Shown: positions 1 through 13,499 of the stretch, piece after piece | Layout: each line of letters begins with the position of its first letter | Position numbering within the stretch: the stretch's first letter is position 1 | Assembly: GCA_023853785.1 (NCBI GenBank) | Contig: JAJIRX010000584.1 | Coordinates: 62,001-126,000, forward strand | Length of the DNA: 64,000 bases | Reading direction: 5' to 3' | Source: Psilocybe azurescens | Lineage: Eukaryota; Basidiomycota; Agaricomycetes; Agaricales; Agrocybaceae | Position numbers and translations under genes: made by a program | Notes under the pieces: model-generated | What the model was told of the DNA's origin: nothing | The model's database searches: none | The model's input: the letters and a program-made list of their open reading frames with translations, nothing else

Positions 1-1026
1 ACTTTCCTGACCAAACCTTCGTTAGGATCGGTTTCGCCATTGGGTGCAGGCGCGACTTTGCGAAAGAGGGGAGCCTGTTCGCGTTCTTCGGCCAGTCCAA
101 CCGTGGTGTTGTCCGGCTGTTCCATGTAAATGTACTTGAAATCAGAAATGTCCTCGCGTCTGAATCTGTTGCCATTGTCCAAGCCACCACCAATACGAAG
201 CATCTCTAAACAGTCACGAACATACTGAAAATCACGGTGATGAGTGAGCGCGCTCGCGACAGCGATCAAATGAGGCTAGTATCTGAAATGCACACCTTTC
301 CCTGACTGAAATCACAATGCTTCATGACAACATCCATATCGGCTACACTGCCAGGTACCGGACGTGGTGGATAAGCGACATTGGGTGGCTGGCTCTGAAT
401 ATCAAGGTAGACTCGTTTTGACCCTGTGCCTACCGCTTCTGTGACATAGCCCTCGTCACTGGCGGAAACAAACCGAGAAGGCTTCTGTCTTTCGCTGGCA
501 GCGCGCCGGGGTATAGCAGGATTAGATATAGACTCTGTAAGACGAACGTCTGCCGGTACTGGATAATTTGATTCGAGGTGTCAGCCCCTGATACAGAATA
601 TAGTGCAAAGAAGGGTGTCCACGTACTTGGTTCACGACTGGGATAGTGCCCACTAGCGACCTCCCACTTCCATATACGTTGCAGATGTGATCTCTGGAAG
701 ATGAGAGTTGGAGGATCGAACGGTTCTGAAGGTATCCATGGGCCCTCTGTCCAAGCTGGCCGCTGAAATGACCGTGTGGTGAAGGAGAAAGTGCAAAAAA
801 TAGCAAGACAAACGAGCAGAAAGAGCAAAGGACCACGCTTCCGTCTGATTCTGCTCAGACGGAGGGGGATTAGAGGCGCAGCATTGGGGAGATAGACCCT
901 GAGACGACGTGTCCTGACCCCGGGGATGGGTATTGAGTAGGGACGTGTCCAAGAGGCATGTAGCCTCTGCTTTCTGTCAAGTTTGTCTCCCAGTGCAGAA
1001 GAATGACTTGGTAGGTCCGAGTTCAT
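1..1026 (-). CDS. Uncharacterised type II membrane protein (3' end outside window)
   Basis: Three exons can be joined in frame: about 627..1026, 296..558 and 1..224. Both introns have GT..AG ends, and the frame closes at phase 1 and phase 0. The N-terminus is Arg-rich and cytosolic-looking. One hydrophobic helix follows (GPLLFLLVCLAIFCTFSF, about residues 66-83), then a soluble part with the run IWKWEVASGHYPSR and later GGGLDNGNRFRRED. A single helix near the N-terminus with a large C-terminal part suggests a Golgi or secretory-pathway type II protein. I do not recognise the family and assign no enzyme activity. The gene runs off the left edge. Its start lies only about 140 bp from the stop of the seryl-tRNA synthetase gene behind it, so its promoter probably overlaps that gene's 3' end. 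Confidence 0.6.
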
Positions 1027-1169
1027 ACGTGGTAAGCCAGGAGAGTCAAGTCAAAGGATATGTTGTCGGGCACAGCCACAAAGCAAAATGTTGATACTCA
1101 GACCCTGTGCACGTGGCTGTGTTCATACATGATCGATTTGAAAAATTCATTGGTCTCTAACTACATCTA

Positions 1170-2962
1170 TCAAGCCTGTTTCTTCTGCAGTCCCTTGGGC
1201 AGCTCTTTCACAAATGGCAGGAACTCCCGTCCTTGCATGTACGGTCTCAGAACCTCGGGTATCACAAGACCCTGAATATTTTTTAGAACACAATCCTTCA
1301 ACCAATATAGCACTCAATAACGTACCTCCGGCGTTTGGTAGTTCTCAACAAGACAGCAGAGTGCACGCTCAGTCGCACAGAGTGTTCCGTTCAGCATGTG
1401 CACATAAACCTTTCTTGCCTGGTCTTTCGTCTTCAGTCCACAACGGATTTCTAGTCTTCGGCTTTCTGTACACCGTGTGTGAATACCCAAAAGCGTTTTC
1501 GGGCACTGGGGGCACTTACGATAATCCGTGCAGTTCGAACACGAGACCAGCTCCTTGTACGCCCGTTGGAACGGGAACCACGCCTCCAGGTCATACTTCT
1601 GTGCCGCCGCCAGGTTGAGCGCTCCCGAGACAATGCCAACAACTCGGTATCGCAGTCCCAGGCTCTGGTAGAATCCCTCGCTGTTCTCCACCATCGTGTT
1701 GAACATCTCCCAGCTCTTCTCTGGGTCAGTGATGACAAATTGCTCGACCTTCTCAAACTGGTGTACTCGGAAAATACCCCACATGTCGCGGCCAGCCGAC
1801 CCCGCTTCTTTACGGAAACACGTCGAGTAACCAGCGTACTTGACAGGAAGCTGTGTGTCGGGGCTTTCAAACCACTCATCCGAATGGAACGCCGATATAG
1901 GCTGTTCTGAAGTTGCGATAAGGTATTTCTCGTCATCCGAGCCAATGACCTTCACGATAAAAATGTTATCAGAAAAGTGATCCAACAGAAGCGTAACCGT
2001 CGTACCTTGTAAAGCTCTTCATCGAATTGATCAAGCTGAGCTGTCTTTGCCATTTGATCTTTGGCCATGAAAAACGGAGGTTGGATTTTCTTGTAACCCT
2101 TTGTCCTTAAATAATCAAGGCCGTACGAAATAAGCGCCTGATTAAGGTCGACACCATCACCAGTCAGGTAGTAACCACGATGGCCAGCGATTTTAGCACC
2201 TAAAATCATCGAGACCAATAATTAGCGAGACGTTCGAACTTGTGTCTGAAACTACTCAACCCACCCCGATCCAAGTCCATGGCGTCCAAGCGGAGAAGGA
2301 CTTCGTGATGAGGCATGATACCTTCTCGCACAGCAGGATCGGCGGCCTCTCCTGTAGGATCCCAAATGCGAATAATTGTGTTATCATCCTAAGTGTAATC
2401 CATGTCAATGAGTCTTGTTCCCACACTCGGCGAATAGTCCGATCGTACCTCAGTTAAGCTGACCGGCGCATCCTTTCCAACAATATTACCGACCGTGCTG
2501 GCCTTCTGGCGCATCACAATCTCGAACTCCTTAGCTTCCTTCTTCTTAGCTTCAACCTGAGCATCAATCTCCTTCTTTTCAGCAACCAAGTCGTCTGCTG
2601 ATTCCTTTGCCTATCCAAACACACCAAACCAGAACCACCAGAATCGTCGATATCAGCGGGCGATGTGACTTGAGTCCACGATACTCACCTTCTTCTTTGT
2701 CGATATCTGTTTCTGGATCTCGTTTACTTTTTTCTCAGCGCATTGGTATCATAATCCACTATCATAAAACAATCCCAACAAACTCAACACCTCGAATACA
2801 TTACAAAATCAAATCGAAACACGTACTCTTCACCCAGTCGGTGTACATCTGTATAATCTCATCCACCAATTCGACCGAATGCCCACGTTTCCGCTGCGAC
2901 TCGCGGATCTCCTCAGCGTTCCCTCCCTTGTTGTCGATAAAGCTTAAAATGTCTAATGTCAT
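1170..2962 (-). CDS. SES1: Seryl-tRNA synthetase, cytosolic
   Basis: Charges tRNA-Ser with serine in the cytosol. The N-terminus starts [14 protein letters not shown] and continues into the arginine/lysine-rich coiled-coil tRNA-binding arm ([11 protein letters not shown], then [19 protein letters not shown]). The class II catalytic core follows: [18 protein letters not shown], then QPPFFMAKD, then [14 protein letters not shown], then the motif 2 region [18 protein letters not shown], and motif 3 near [14 protein letters not shown]. The C-terminal tail ends GLQKKQA. Several introns interrupt it. One of them splits SNCTDY from the following Ser-Arg-Arg and removes the non-conserved residues seen there if the DNA is read straight through. 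The border of the second exon (near 2750-2826) could not be fixed. It is divergent from the F-box gene, with about 650 bp between starts. Confidence 0.95.
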
Positions 2963-3618
2963 GTTTTGGGTGGTGTGTGTTCTGGGTAATAGATTTGGTT
3001 ATAAGTGAAGATTGGAGGAATGCAATTGGCTTCAATTTTGTGAAAGATCTTTGCCGATGACTCGATCAGTATGATCGATTTGGATATTACATAATTTCCG
3101 GATCAACGGCTTGAACTATCCGTTTAGTAAGTCCCGTGACTTGAGGCCCGACTTGGACAACTTGGACGTCAGTGATCGGCACAGTTGTTGGCGCTCGTCG
3201 AACCTTTCGCAGTGGCTCTTCCACTTTGCTCAGTAATCTGGCATCGACTTTCTACTGACATATTATAAAACGAAATGCGGATCATGGATACAGGACAATT
3301 ATATCTCTTATTGTGTTCATGGCCCAATGCGTCACCTCGATTCGGCCACCGACAACTTCCCTATTGTTATCGTGGGCACGCTTTCATTTCCTACTATTAT
3401 CCTCAGCCTGCAGATACGTATCTCGTGCAATCGCGTAAACAGGCTCATGGTGGCTAGCACAATAGCAGGCCGCTTTATAAGGCCTGCAACCATGTATTTT
3501 ACCACCTTTCGACCTTCATCTGTCTTTAACGGCGCCGTTCTTTTCTGTTCTGCTCATTACGACCTCAGCTCGAATCCACCTATCTGGCAATTGTACGACC
3601 ACACACCTCGGAGCAGAT
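2963..3618. promoter_or_regulatory. Divergent intergenic region SES1 / F-box gene
   Basis: About 650 bp lie between two divergent start codons, so this DNA presumably holds both promoters. I see no coding segment that I believe and no clear named element. Confidence 0.4.
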
Positions 3619-5581
3619 ATGCCTGTTCAAACTATATCATTGACTGATTCAAACACATCATTCGGGTTTTACGGCACTGGGGTGCTATCAATACGCCCGT
3701 TTCACAGATCTCGCATCAAAACCGCTGCAGTACGTTTATAGATTTCTATAGCGCCGCAATTCAAACTAACTGCTGCTGACCTTGTTATAGACTGCTTTTC
3801 TTCGACATGGATATCTGCTGACTTCACACCATCATATCAACGAGCTGAGGCGTCATAATCAAACTACTCTGGCATGTATGCTCCCTGAACAAGTGATGCA
3901 TAAGATATTTATAGCATGCGCCCAATCTGCTATCGAGGATTTTGAGAATAATGACTGGAGCTGGGTCAACGTTTCATACGTCTGTTCAGCTTGGAGAAGA
4001 GTCGTCCTTGAATGTCAGGATTTTTGGCGATATGTCGATTTCTCGGATCCAAGATGGCACGCAGTCACGCTGGGACGCGCGAAAATGTCCTCCCTACACA
4101 TTATAACCACTGTTACGGAGAACAACATCCGTCTACTACATCGCAGCCTTCAACTGGCTCATAGAATCCAAGACATCCACCTTAAGTCCTCCATTGAGAA
4201 CATATACCCGCTGCTCGACATTCTAGCGCATCCTAACCCTGCGTTGGAGTCTCTCATAATTGATATCCATTTACCAAAGGGCAATGGGCCTGTAAGCGGG
4301 TTTGACCCTCCGTCCTTTCCCACCACAGGACCTCTACTGAAGAATCTCAAATACCTGGAATTACACCATACTCCATTCTACCTTCTGACCTCTCGCTGCA
4401 CATCCTTGACACATTTCCACCTCCATGATCTACCTCACTCCGAACGACCGACACTTCGATATTTTTTGTTCATGCTCGAGCAACTCAAAAATCTTCGATT
4501 CTTGACTCTGGATCGGGCTTTCCCCATAAACATAGATGTGGACGACGTTAAAGCACTGGAACGGCCCATTAGGTTGCCCCGTTTAGAGACCATCTCTCTG
4601 GTAGGCTCCGTTCCCGAAATCGCCAACATCTTGGAATGTATCATCATTCCCTCATCTACCCATCTAGTCTGCAAGATCCACACTTTGTCAGATATCAAAG
4701 ACAATGTTTGGAAGCTCACCGAATCGCTGAGCTCTCATTCCTGGGGGGAAGACGTGGGCTCACAGCTCGAAACTCTCGTCATTTCAGGCAGCGAGAGCTG
4801 CCCTCGTTACAAAGACGGAGTCGTACCTAACCCAGACTTTCACCAATCTCTACGCATCAGAGCGTTCCGAGCCGAGTTTGGGAGAGGTGGCGCCGCTATT
4901 GATATCACAATATGCCCTGAAAAATATGATTCCAGCGACCACGGAATCATTACCGCGGCATCGGCCATCTGGCGAGCGCTCCCGCTCACACACATCCACA
5001 CACTCGCGCTCCAGGACTTCGATATCGTCACCCAGAAGACGTGGTCTCCTTTCCTTCGAACGTTGCCATCGCTTCGAGTCCTTGACATCACAGGCCGTGC
5101 TCCATCCGGCCTGGTGTGGGCTCTGCTTCTCAACGCCCGATTTTATGGGCAAGGGCTGAAGAGAGATAGCGAAGTCCAACGCCTTCTAGTGCCGAGGTTG
5201 AATGACCTATATCTCCACAACGTTGACTGCTCTAGCGGCGGATACATGGTCGCAGCGGGGGCCGCCGTGAATTCCCATTTCGACCTCGACGATTCGCGCT
5301 TCCTAGATGTCCTCGTCGCTTGTCTAAACATACGCCGTAAGTTTGGGCTGTGTCTGCGCAGTCTTTCCGTAGCTCGGTGCGACTACGTGCTACGGAGCAC
5401 GGTCATAGCCGCGCGCAAGACAGTATCCTATCTTATTTGCGACTGTCGGAATGTGGAGAAAGATGAGGATGTCAATTCATTCTTTCCCGCTCGTTATTCG
5501 AGTGGATGTGACGTTACAAATTCCAAGTCCCGACATTACCACCGCCTTCGCACACTGCTACAGCTCGATTCGGAGAGTTAG
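3619..5581 (+). CDS. F-box-like protein
   Basis: Two exons, 3619..3729 and 3791..5581, separated by a 61-bp GT..AG intron at phase 0, giving 633 residues. Right after the intron comes LLTSHHHINELRRHN, then LPEQVMHKIFIAC, then WVNVSYVCSAWRRVVLEC..FWRYVDFS. This is the layout of the very common agaricomycete F-box proteins: the F-box helices, then a long leucine-rich region with repeated LxxLxL patterns. Known members use the F-box to bind Skp1 in SCF ubiquitin ligases and the repeats to select targets. The target here is unknown. The start ATG at 3619 is chosen because exon 1 splices in frame to the F-box. An ATG at 3878, just before the F-box core, is the alternative. The long exon is open with no frame break. 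Confidence 0.8.
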
Positions 5582-7380
5582 CGAGAGTTGCATTATATAA
5601 TTTTCGTGTACTCTGATTCTTACCACATGTTGTTTTCTCACTACTTTTAAAGAAGTGATCTTGAGATGCCGGAAATCCTTACATACGGTGTAATATTATC
5701 CAATTCGACTTACCCCAAGATCTCATGACTTACTACTACGGTGTTAGCTGTCATGTCGACGGCGGGGTTGATATGGAACTTGTAGGTCGGCGGAGAACTC
5801 TTTCAAAGCTCGTATCAAGGAGTGTATATGAAACGTAAATAAGATGCGTTCTTTTTATTTTATTTACGGAAAGGCGCCGTGTGGTACTTGCTGGTCTATC
5901 TTATGTCTTTCTATATTGCTACCAATCAAGGAGAGTTGGAATGATAATCACCCAGAGAAGAGTCGAAAAACCCTATTATGCAGGTATTTGGAGATTTACA
6001 ATGCGTGTCTGTTTTAGAAACAAAGGATCTACTGTCCTGCGCTGTTCGCAGTTATAACTTCCGGTTCAGTCAGACTGAGTTAGGGCCTCAGAGCTTTGTC
6101 TATGAATATAGCGTTCTAACTTCGCTCACTAGAACACTTGTGGCATGCCAGTACGTGGGAGTAATAACACTAAATCGTGTTAAATCCACAGAAAATGGCT
6201 TGAGATTCCCTTCTCGTGTTCAAGAAGATTGCGTGTAGGTCACTTAGAACGCAACCTTTCTGGGTCCATCGAATCTAGGGAAGGACCACAGATGTGCGAA
6301 ACCCCCGAGAGGATTTGATTGATTATCCCGATGCCTCTGATTCTGTTCCGTTCGAACGACGATAAATAAAAGTTCAAACGGTTCTTACAAAAGCAAGCTT
6401 TCGGATACATGGATTTGGATTCTGACCGAGATTCCTACTCTCCAGGTTCTTCAAAACCTGGGATTTGTGACCATGTCCGTAGCAGCGGGCACCAAGAGTG
6501 TTGACCTAGAGCTCCTTCCTGAGTCCTGGGTCTTTGATTCATTGTGTCATTTATCTCGGGGATGACAGACCCGGTACAGCTGGCCTGTGCTTGTATCGAT
6601 AAATTCGTAGGTTACATCGATGACACCAGGAATGAGGCAATGTAAACTATAAAAGAAGATAGGTTACCACTTACAGCTGACAACCGAAAGGAAACGCCAA
6701 TTTTAAAAGTTTAGAGGACATCAGCTCTGCAGAGATGGTGAAAATACCTCTCATTGTAGAGATAACGAGTAGAGAGAAAGCCTCCTCTAGGCGCGTACGA
6801 TTTGGACAAATTTAGAGCTTTAGTACAGACCCAAATAGAGCCAGGAGGATCGTGCGGCAAGTATGTAAAGTGTGCATGCGCACTGAGAGCAATCAAATCT
6901 CCATGGAGGCCAATTCAGCTAAAAATAGACACGAATTACGAGACATGTCTCCTGAGCTTTATTGTAATGATTCACTGACAACATGTCGCATATGACGAAT
7001 CATTGATATGTCGAAAGCAGACTTTAACTTTGCCGCTAGATATCGCGACTCGTTAAATGTGCAAAATTTGGAATGACGAGAAAATGGTCAAAAATAATTC
7101 ACCTTCTCCGGCTTGACAGATGGCCATCATTGAATCAGATGCGACATGGCTGTGCATGGTATAGATGAGCTGCCGTTAGTGCCGACATACCTCAAAGCAT
7201 CAGGATATGAATGGGCGTTGTAGGAACTGATAGAGACAAGATGCAGTGATGGATGATCGCATTTACAGTTGAACAGGCATTGTAGCAAAAATAACTCAGA
7301 GTAGTCCATTGGACCAAATAGCAGCAAAGTTCCGGATATAGCCGAACCCAGTCTTCCTGTGGAACTTGTGTTTTTCCTCG
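5582..7380. other. Gene-free stretch
   Basis: About 1.8 kb between two plus-strand genes. Only short, unconserved open frames were seen, with no tRNA or clear repeat. It includes the 3' UTR of the F-box gene and the promoter of the JIP5 gene. Confidence 0.5.
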
Positions 7381-9238
7381 ATGCCGGAAATTCCTGTCGG
7401 TGCTCAGATCTTCGATGTCGTCTTCCATCCGACATTCTCTACAGTATACACTGGTCTCTTAACAGGACACATCAAAGCGTGGGCCTACGATGAACAAGGA
7501 AACCACAAACTCACCTTCTCCGTGCGGCCGACAAAGCATTCTTGTCGAGGCTTGTCATTAGATCAGGATGGTTCGCATTTGTACGCGGTGGGGAAGGCAA
7601 AGTCATTGTTGTGAGTGCATTCATGCAACCTTATCATCTACATGCTCTGATGTCTGTCTTTTTCAGCACGATTGACACCCTTACCGAATCAGTTGACACC
7701 CGTCCAGGAGCACATGAGTGAGCAGTTCCTTACCCTGGTCTTTCCTCTACTTAGTCTAGACACCTTGGATAACTCAGTTCGACCATAAATCGCGTCAAGC
7801 ATCTCATGCCATGGCTTCTGTCGACGGGCGATGATGGCGGTACTGTAAAAGTAAGGTGGCCCTTGTTATATCGTTGATATTTTAATCTAACCGACAATGC
7901 TGTCTCACTTTAGCTTTGGGATCCTCGACAGAGGGACTCTGTCCGGACTTATACTCAACACTTTGACTATATCACCGACTTCCTCTGGATACATGACAAG
8001 AAACAACTGGTCGCAACAAGGTCGGCGTTTTAGCAGATGTGCTTGTCTGGAAGTATCAAGCTCAACGTACTACCCGGACTTTCAGTGGAGATGGTACCTT
8101 GTCTGTCATGGACATCAGGTCCAAGAAGGCAGAACCTATTGCCCAATCCGAAGATCAAGAGGATGAACTTTTGTCAATAGTTCCGATAAAAGGTTCGTAG
8201 TTTCATCCATCCTCTTTGATCCAATGTTCTCGGGGAAAAACTTTGGGGAGCGTCATTAATGACAGAAAAAAAGAAGAGATGTCAATATTTTTGTTTAAAG
8301 GAGGCATTCTTCTCCACAACTGCCAACGGTTCTACACACGACGCTTCACGGCTCTCACCAACTAGGATTTCATTTCCATGTACAGCGACTGAATTGGATT
8401 TAACAGTGGATCAAAATTTGTGGTGGGAACTCAGCTCGGGATCCTGTCTATCTTTAATCGTAGCAGTGGTTGGGGAGATTGCGTAGACAGAATACCTGGG
8501 TGCGTCAAAGTTGCCCTTCAAGTGAGTGAACTTCGGGATTAACAGCCGATATTAGACATCCAATGTCGGTCGATGCGCTGTGCGCTCTCCCTCCCTGATA
8601 TCCCTGGGGTTGATACCACAAGTACTATTCTGACAGGCTCATCCGATGGGATGGTGCGAGCTGTCCAAATTTTACCCACAAATTTGCTCGGCGTTGTCGC
8701 CGATCACGGCGAATGGCCTATTGAACGCATTTCGGTAGGCGGAGGCCTCGGTCAGCTAACCATCGAATCACAAGAAAGTTCTTCTCACGAACATATCAAA
8801 TCCAACAAAACAGACGGGGATAACGAACATTCCGAGCCACAACAAAGCAGGTGGTGGGTAGGAAGTGTGGGTCACGAAGAAGTGTTGCGGTTGACAGACC
8901 TTGTGGGATTCTTCCGTGATAACGAGGGCGACGAAAATATTAAAGGGGCGTTAGGAATCGAAGTTTCAGGAGACAACAGTGACATCGAAGACAGTGATGG
9001 CCGCGAAGAGGAAGAGGCAGAGGGAACACAGGAACAACTAAACGCATTGGCGCCCGCTGCGGTTGAGATCGACGAAGAAGACGGAGATGATTCTGCGGAT
9101 GAATCAGACTCAGAATCGGACGCACCGCCGCCCCCAAAACGAAAACGGAAACAAGAGAATGAGCCTGTAATGGTAGTCAAAAAGAAAAAGGGCAAAAATA
9201 ACGTCGAGATTGAGCCCTCTTTCTTTGATGAGTTGTAA
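7381..9238 (+). CDS. JIP5: WD-repeat protein JIP5 / WDR55 homologue (one-base frame break)
   Basis: Nucleolar WD40 protein of the JIP5/WDR55 family, which in other organisms acts in ribosome biogenesis. Seven exons: 7381..7610, 7667..7717, 7778..7850, 7914..8020, 8086..8196, 8407..8499 and 8556..9238. Family signatures include VGAQIFDVVFHPT, STGDDGGTVKLWDPR, SGDGTLSVMDIRSKKAEP, VGTQLGILSIFNR and LTGSSDGMVRAVQILPT. A long acidic tail and a basic end (PPPPKRKRK, then NVEIEPSFFDEL) follow. Reading through exon 7 requires skipping one C in the CCC run at 8593..8595. Without that, the frame stops just after ALCALPP. With it, the product is 448 residues, a normal length for the family. The start at 7381 is chosen by family alignment; an in-frame ATG lies 15 nt upstream. 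Confidence 0.85.
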
Positions 9239-10630
9239 ACCGATTTTACACAGTCAGGCCATCCAAAATCAATATATTGTTCAGGATCTATTAAGAAATT
9301 TCATGGACGGCCTTCCCGGACTATAAGCAGCGATCCGCGTGTTACATGTGGCAAAGTAATTAATTATCTTTGTGCGGGTCCCGGCTGTGCCTACGATGTC
9401 ATCAGAGTTTATGCTGGCGCTCAACTCTGCGCCCTTGTTTTCACTTTGTTACGCATATGGCAGTCATCCAGAATAAGCCCCAACTCTCCCATAAAACGGT
9501 GCAATCTGCGATGACGGGGGCCACAAGACTCGTACACTACATATAGGAGGTTAAAAACGTATGTATGCCGGACACAGCCAAGCCTGCTGACTCCAGTATG
9601 CGTCGCACTTTCTCCTTCGGCTCTTCTCAGTGATTCAACTTGATTTCAAAATTAAATACTACTCGATCGATTCTCAAAGCGCCGTTTGTACCGGGGAAGT
9701 TCGGTAGTCCTGTACCTTTCACAACATCGCCCTCATCACGTTGCTATTACTGCACATTCGTCAGACAGATCAGGACGGCTCGGATACTCATTGACCGTTT
9801 CGTTGCAGATTCCAATTTCAGGTACTCAAAACAATACTGGTAATCCTATGGGATCTTACGACAGATTTGTTTGGCCAGAAGGTTGCTGCTCTATAAACAT
9901 AGATACTTTATAAGTATGTACAAGCCGTGCCTCGCTAACGCTACGGCAGCTTGTTGAATGTCCACGAACACATTGAAAATTTGGACGGCTAAAGCGCTGC
10001 AGAGACAAAGAGAAAGATTACAATTGGTGTTCGTACACAAGAGGAACAAAACAAATATGTACATACGAAATGGGGACATCTCGATAATATATGGTAAGCA
10101 AGCGACTGCCGTGAACTAGGTAGAAGGGATTGATCTACTGCGGAAAATGAGAGGCGGCATTTACGAAACCTTCTTCTCTGGAAGATTGACCTCGATAAGG
10201 CGAAAGCTTGGGAAGATACCGACTCATATGTATTGCGATTTGGAGCAAAGAAGGGATGGGCGCATCACTCTTTCCTGGTGCAACTTCGTACAAAATTATT
10301 CCTGAGAAAACCGAGTAAATGTTAGATGGTATCGCATCTCTATGGCTCAAATGAGTATCTTCCGAGAGATCGCTTTAAAATTCCTTCAACCCCAAGCTCG
10401 TGGTGACCAACGCCTTGACTGGTAATTTTGCAATAATGAATATTCAATGGGCGGACCAAGGGCGGACCACGCGCTTTAGACCACGTGATGATATTTTCAT
10501 CTGATTGAACGGATCACACTCCTATGTAATGTAACGTAGAGGACCCATGCTTGTCGCTATTCTTGACTCCTTTTCTCCACAACCACTACATGTCTTTAAC
10601 GTATAAGATATTTGGGAACTAGAGAAAGGA
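9239..10630. other. Gene-free stretch
   Basis: About 1.4 kb between same-strand genes. I see only short open frames without conserved motifs on either strand. Confidence 0.5.
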
Positions 10631-12929
10631 ATGTTGATAAGGCGAAACCCCATTCCTGCTAGGTGTCTGACACGCCTTTTGTCGACAAGAGCATCGAATA
10701 TCTTGTCGTCACTCGGCATCTCCACTACAGGCGATATATCTGGTGTTTACGACGGTCAATGGAGAGGCTCCGGAGATGTTATGAACTCTGTGTGCCCCAC
10801 AACTGGAGAAGTGCTTGCTAGAGTGAAATCTGCTAGCCCTGCCGAGCTTCATGACGCCATTGCGCGAACTCGCGAAGCGTACACCTTCTTTCGAAGTACC
10901 TGTCTTTTGCCGCGCTTGAATGTATGATGGCCTGTCAATTTACCTCTGTATATCTACTAGACATTCCTGCACCACGACGTGGGGAGATTCTAAGGCAGAT
11001 TAGAGAGGCGCTCGCGGCAAAGGCAAGCATCCTGTTTAATTGATAGCGTACAGATAAATGACAGAGGCACTACAGCGGGATGGCCTCGGTGCATTGGTCT
11101 CTCTAGAAATGGGCAAAATCAGAACTGAAGGTGTGGGAGAAGTTCAAGAATTCGTGGACATTGTGAGTCTATCCTAACTCATACTGGTTGAACAGGGTTG
11201 AATCCGGGTTATTTTCGACATTAGTGCGATTATGCCGTAGGTCTATCAAGAATGATGAATGGTCATGTCGTGGCATCAGAGCGCCCGGGGCACAGTATAC
11301 TAGAAGGTCTGGGGTAAATCCGTTTAAATGACCAATATTTTTACTCACATGTCGGTGTAGTCCCGAACCCTCTAGGCGTAGTCGCAGTACTGTCAGCATT
11401 TAATTTTCCCGTGGCTGTCTATGGCTGGTACGAGCACTGAATATAGTATGTTTCCCTTGCTTACTCTGATTTCAGGAACCTTTCTTTATCGCTGGCGGCC
11501 GGTAATGCCACCATATGGAAGCCGTCCCCGACAACGCCTTTGTGTGCGATAGCAGTCACCAAAATAGTTTCAAAGGTTCTTGAGGCAAACGGAATTCCTG
11601 GCGCTGTAGCAAGTTTGGTCACGGGTGGAAAGGATGCCGGCAAGGCAATCGTGGAAAGCCATGACGTGGAACTTGGTAAAGCTGCCCGCAGACCTGTATC
11701 CCGTACCCAGATTTATCAAGATTTGTTGCAGTTTCATTCACGGGCAGTGAACAGGTTGGCCGAAGTGTCGGCAAAACTGTTGCCTCACGATTTGGTAAAG
11801 TGATCTTAGAGTTAGGCGGAAATAACGGTTGGTCGAATAACGTTTTCCCTGTGTTTAAGTCAGTCTGACGTACATGTTTACTATTAGCATCAATTATCAT
11901 GCCTGATGCAGACCTTTCTCTCGCCGTCCCATCTGTTTTCTTTGGCGCCGTGGGTACAGCGGGGCAGCGCTGTACGTCAACGCGGCGACTCTATCTCCAC
12001 AAAGATATTGCACCTGAATTTCTGGAACGTCTGAAAAAATTGTACCAATCTATCATACCAGGAGACCCTCTCACTGACGGCACTCTCGTCGGACCGCTTC
12101 ATACACAGGCCGCATGCGATATCTACGACAACGCCGTTCGGTACCTCCGCAGTTCTGGAGCAGAAATTTTGACTGGCGGGAATAAGCTGAAAGATGTACC
12201 TTACACCTCTGGAAATTTCGTTGAACCCACAATTGCGATCCCAAGATCTTCAGAACCTGACGATCACATCTGGAAAACAGAGACTTTTGCTCCGATTCTC
12301 AACGTTGCGGTATTTGATGAATTGGAGCAGGCTATTACCTGGAATAACGCCGTCCCTCAAGTAAGCCACCCTCTTTTCATGTTCCATTGCCTTCGCATTT
12401 GATTAATATATGTGCCAGGGTCTGTCGAGCAGTCTCTGGACACGCGACCTGAGAAATATGGGCAGATGGATAGGCCCTGCTGGTTCAGATACCGGGATCG
12501 TAAACGTGAGGCATACACATTTCACACCTCGTTTTTGTTTCTTAAACTCGAACGATTGACGCAAGGTAAATGTCGGTACGAGTGGCGCTGAGATCGGGGC
12601 AGCTTTCGGTGGAAATAAGGTAAAGTTCACATGAGCGATCTCCACCTGTTGTCGTCCCATCTAATTCGATTTCTTTGTTCGTAACAGAGCACTGGATGGT
12701 GAGCAAAGCTTACCGCCACCCTACTATAGTCTTCTTACACAACAAAAAACATAGGGGAAGAGAATCCGGTGGTGATGCATGGAAGCAATACGTACGATGG
12801 AGCGCTTGCACTAGTATGTTCTTTTCTGTCCTTGTTCGGGGCCAGATAACTGAGCGACCCGGCGTAGTAAATTTCTCAGACGAAGCACCTCTCGCACAAG
12901 GCGTCAATTTCCAGACGAATTCAGACTAA
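10631..12929 (+). CDS. ALDH7-family aldehyde dehydrogenase (antiquitin-like)
   Basis: NAD-dependent aldehyde dehydrogenase most like ALDH7A1, the alpha-aminoadipic semialdehyde dehydrogenase (antiquitin). The N-terminus ([20 protein letters not shown]) is Arg-rich without acidic residues, as expected for mitochondrial import. Later exons read [43 protein letters not shown], and LELGGNN, which carries the catalytic Glu. Next come [14 protein letters not shown], which carries the catalytic Cys, then [25 protein letters not shown], and [16 protein letters not shown]. The C-terminal hallmark of the subfamily, PLAQGVNFQ, is present in the last exon. Around nine short introns interrupt it, and the ones I checked splice in frame. 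The physiological substrate in this fungus is inferred from the subfamily only. Confidence 0.9.
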
Positions 12930-13499
12930 AAATGTTCCGCCTCCAACTCCGGATTAATTGGGATCCCGGTACTTATGCATACTCTTTTCAGATTTGTCGC
13001 GTCGTTTTCGCGTGCGTGTAGTCATACATAGCATCGCATCTCTGTAGAAGGAGTAGCAATCTTGGTCCGTTAAAGATGATCCGAGATCTAATATGTATGA
13101 GGATGTTACTATTAATACATGGCTGCATCGTTTTGAATCCAAGATTCAGGGATTGTCATTCGATCAGAGATTCAGCACTGTGCATGTGAAGGAATTGACC
13201 TGAGAACTTTTTGTTTGTTATCTTTTTGGGGATGTTAGATACCTTGGAAGCGTTACTATGGTGTGTTTCAGACATCGTGTCGTCTACGTAGATTTTCGGG
13301 CGACCTAGATCTGATGGTTGTAGGATTCATGAGTATAGGGTCCGCGAAACCCAGAGAGTCTCTCCAGTTAAATGCCGATTTCTTCTGGAGATGGAGTGGG
13401 TCTTTTTAATGACCGTCCTGATTTTTGTTCTTTTTCTTTGACTGCACCCATCTATTTCTCTGGCGTCTCTCTTTTCTCTCCCTGTCTCTCATTTCGACA
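12930..13499. other. Intergenic stretch with pyrimidine-rich 3' part
   Basis: 570 bp without a gene. The last 80 bases before the next ATG are strongly C/T rich, as is common upstream of fungal start codons. Confidence 0.45.

Noticed and set aside
5978..6238. 86-residue open frame after the F-box gene
   Set aside because: No motif and no neighbouring exon; consistent with random open DNA.
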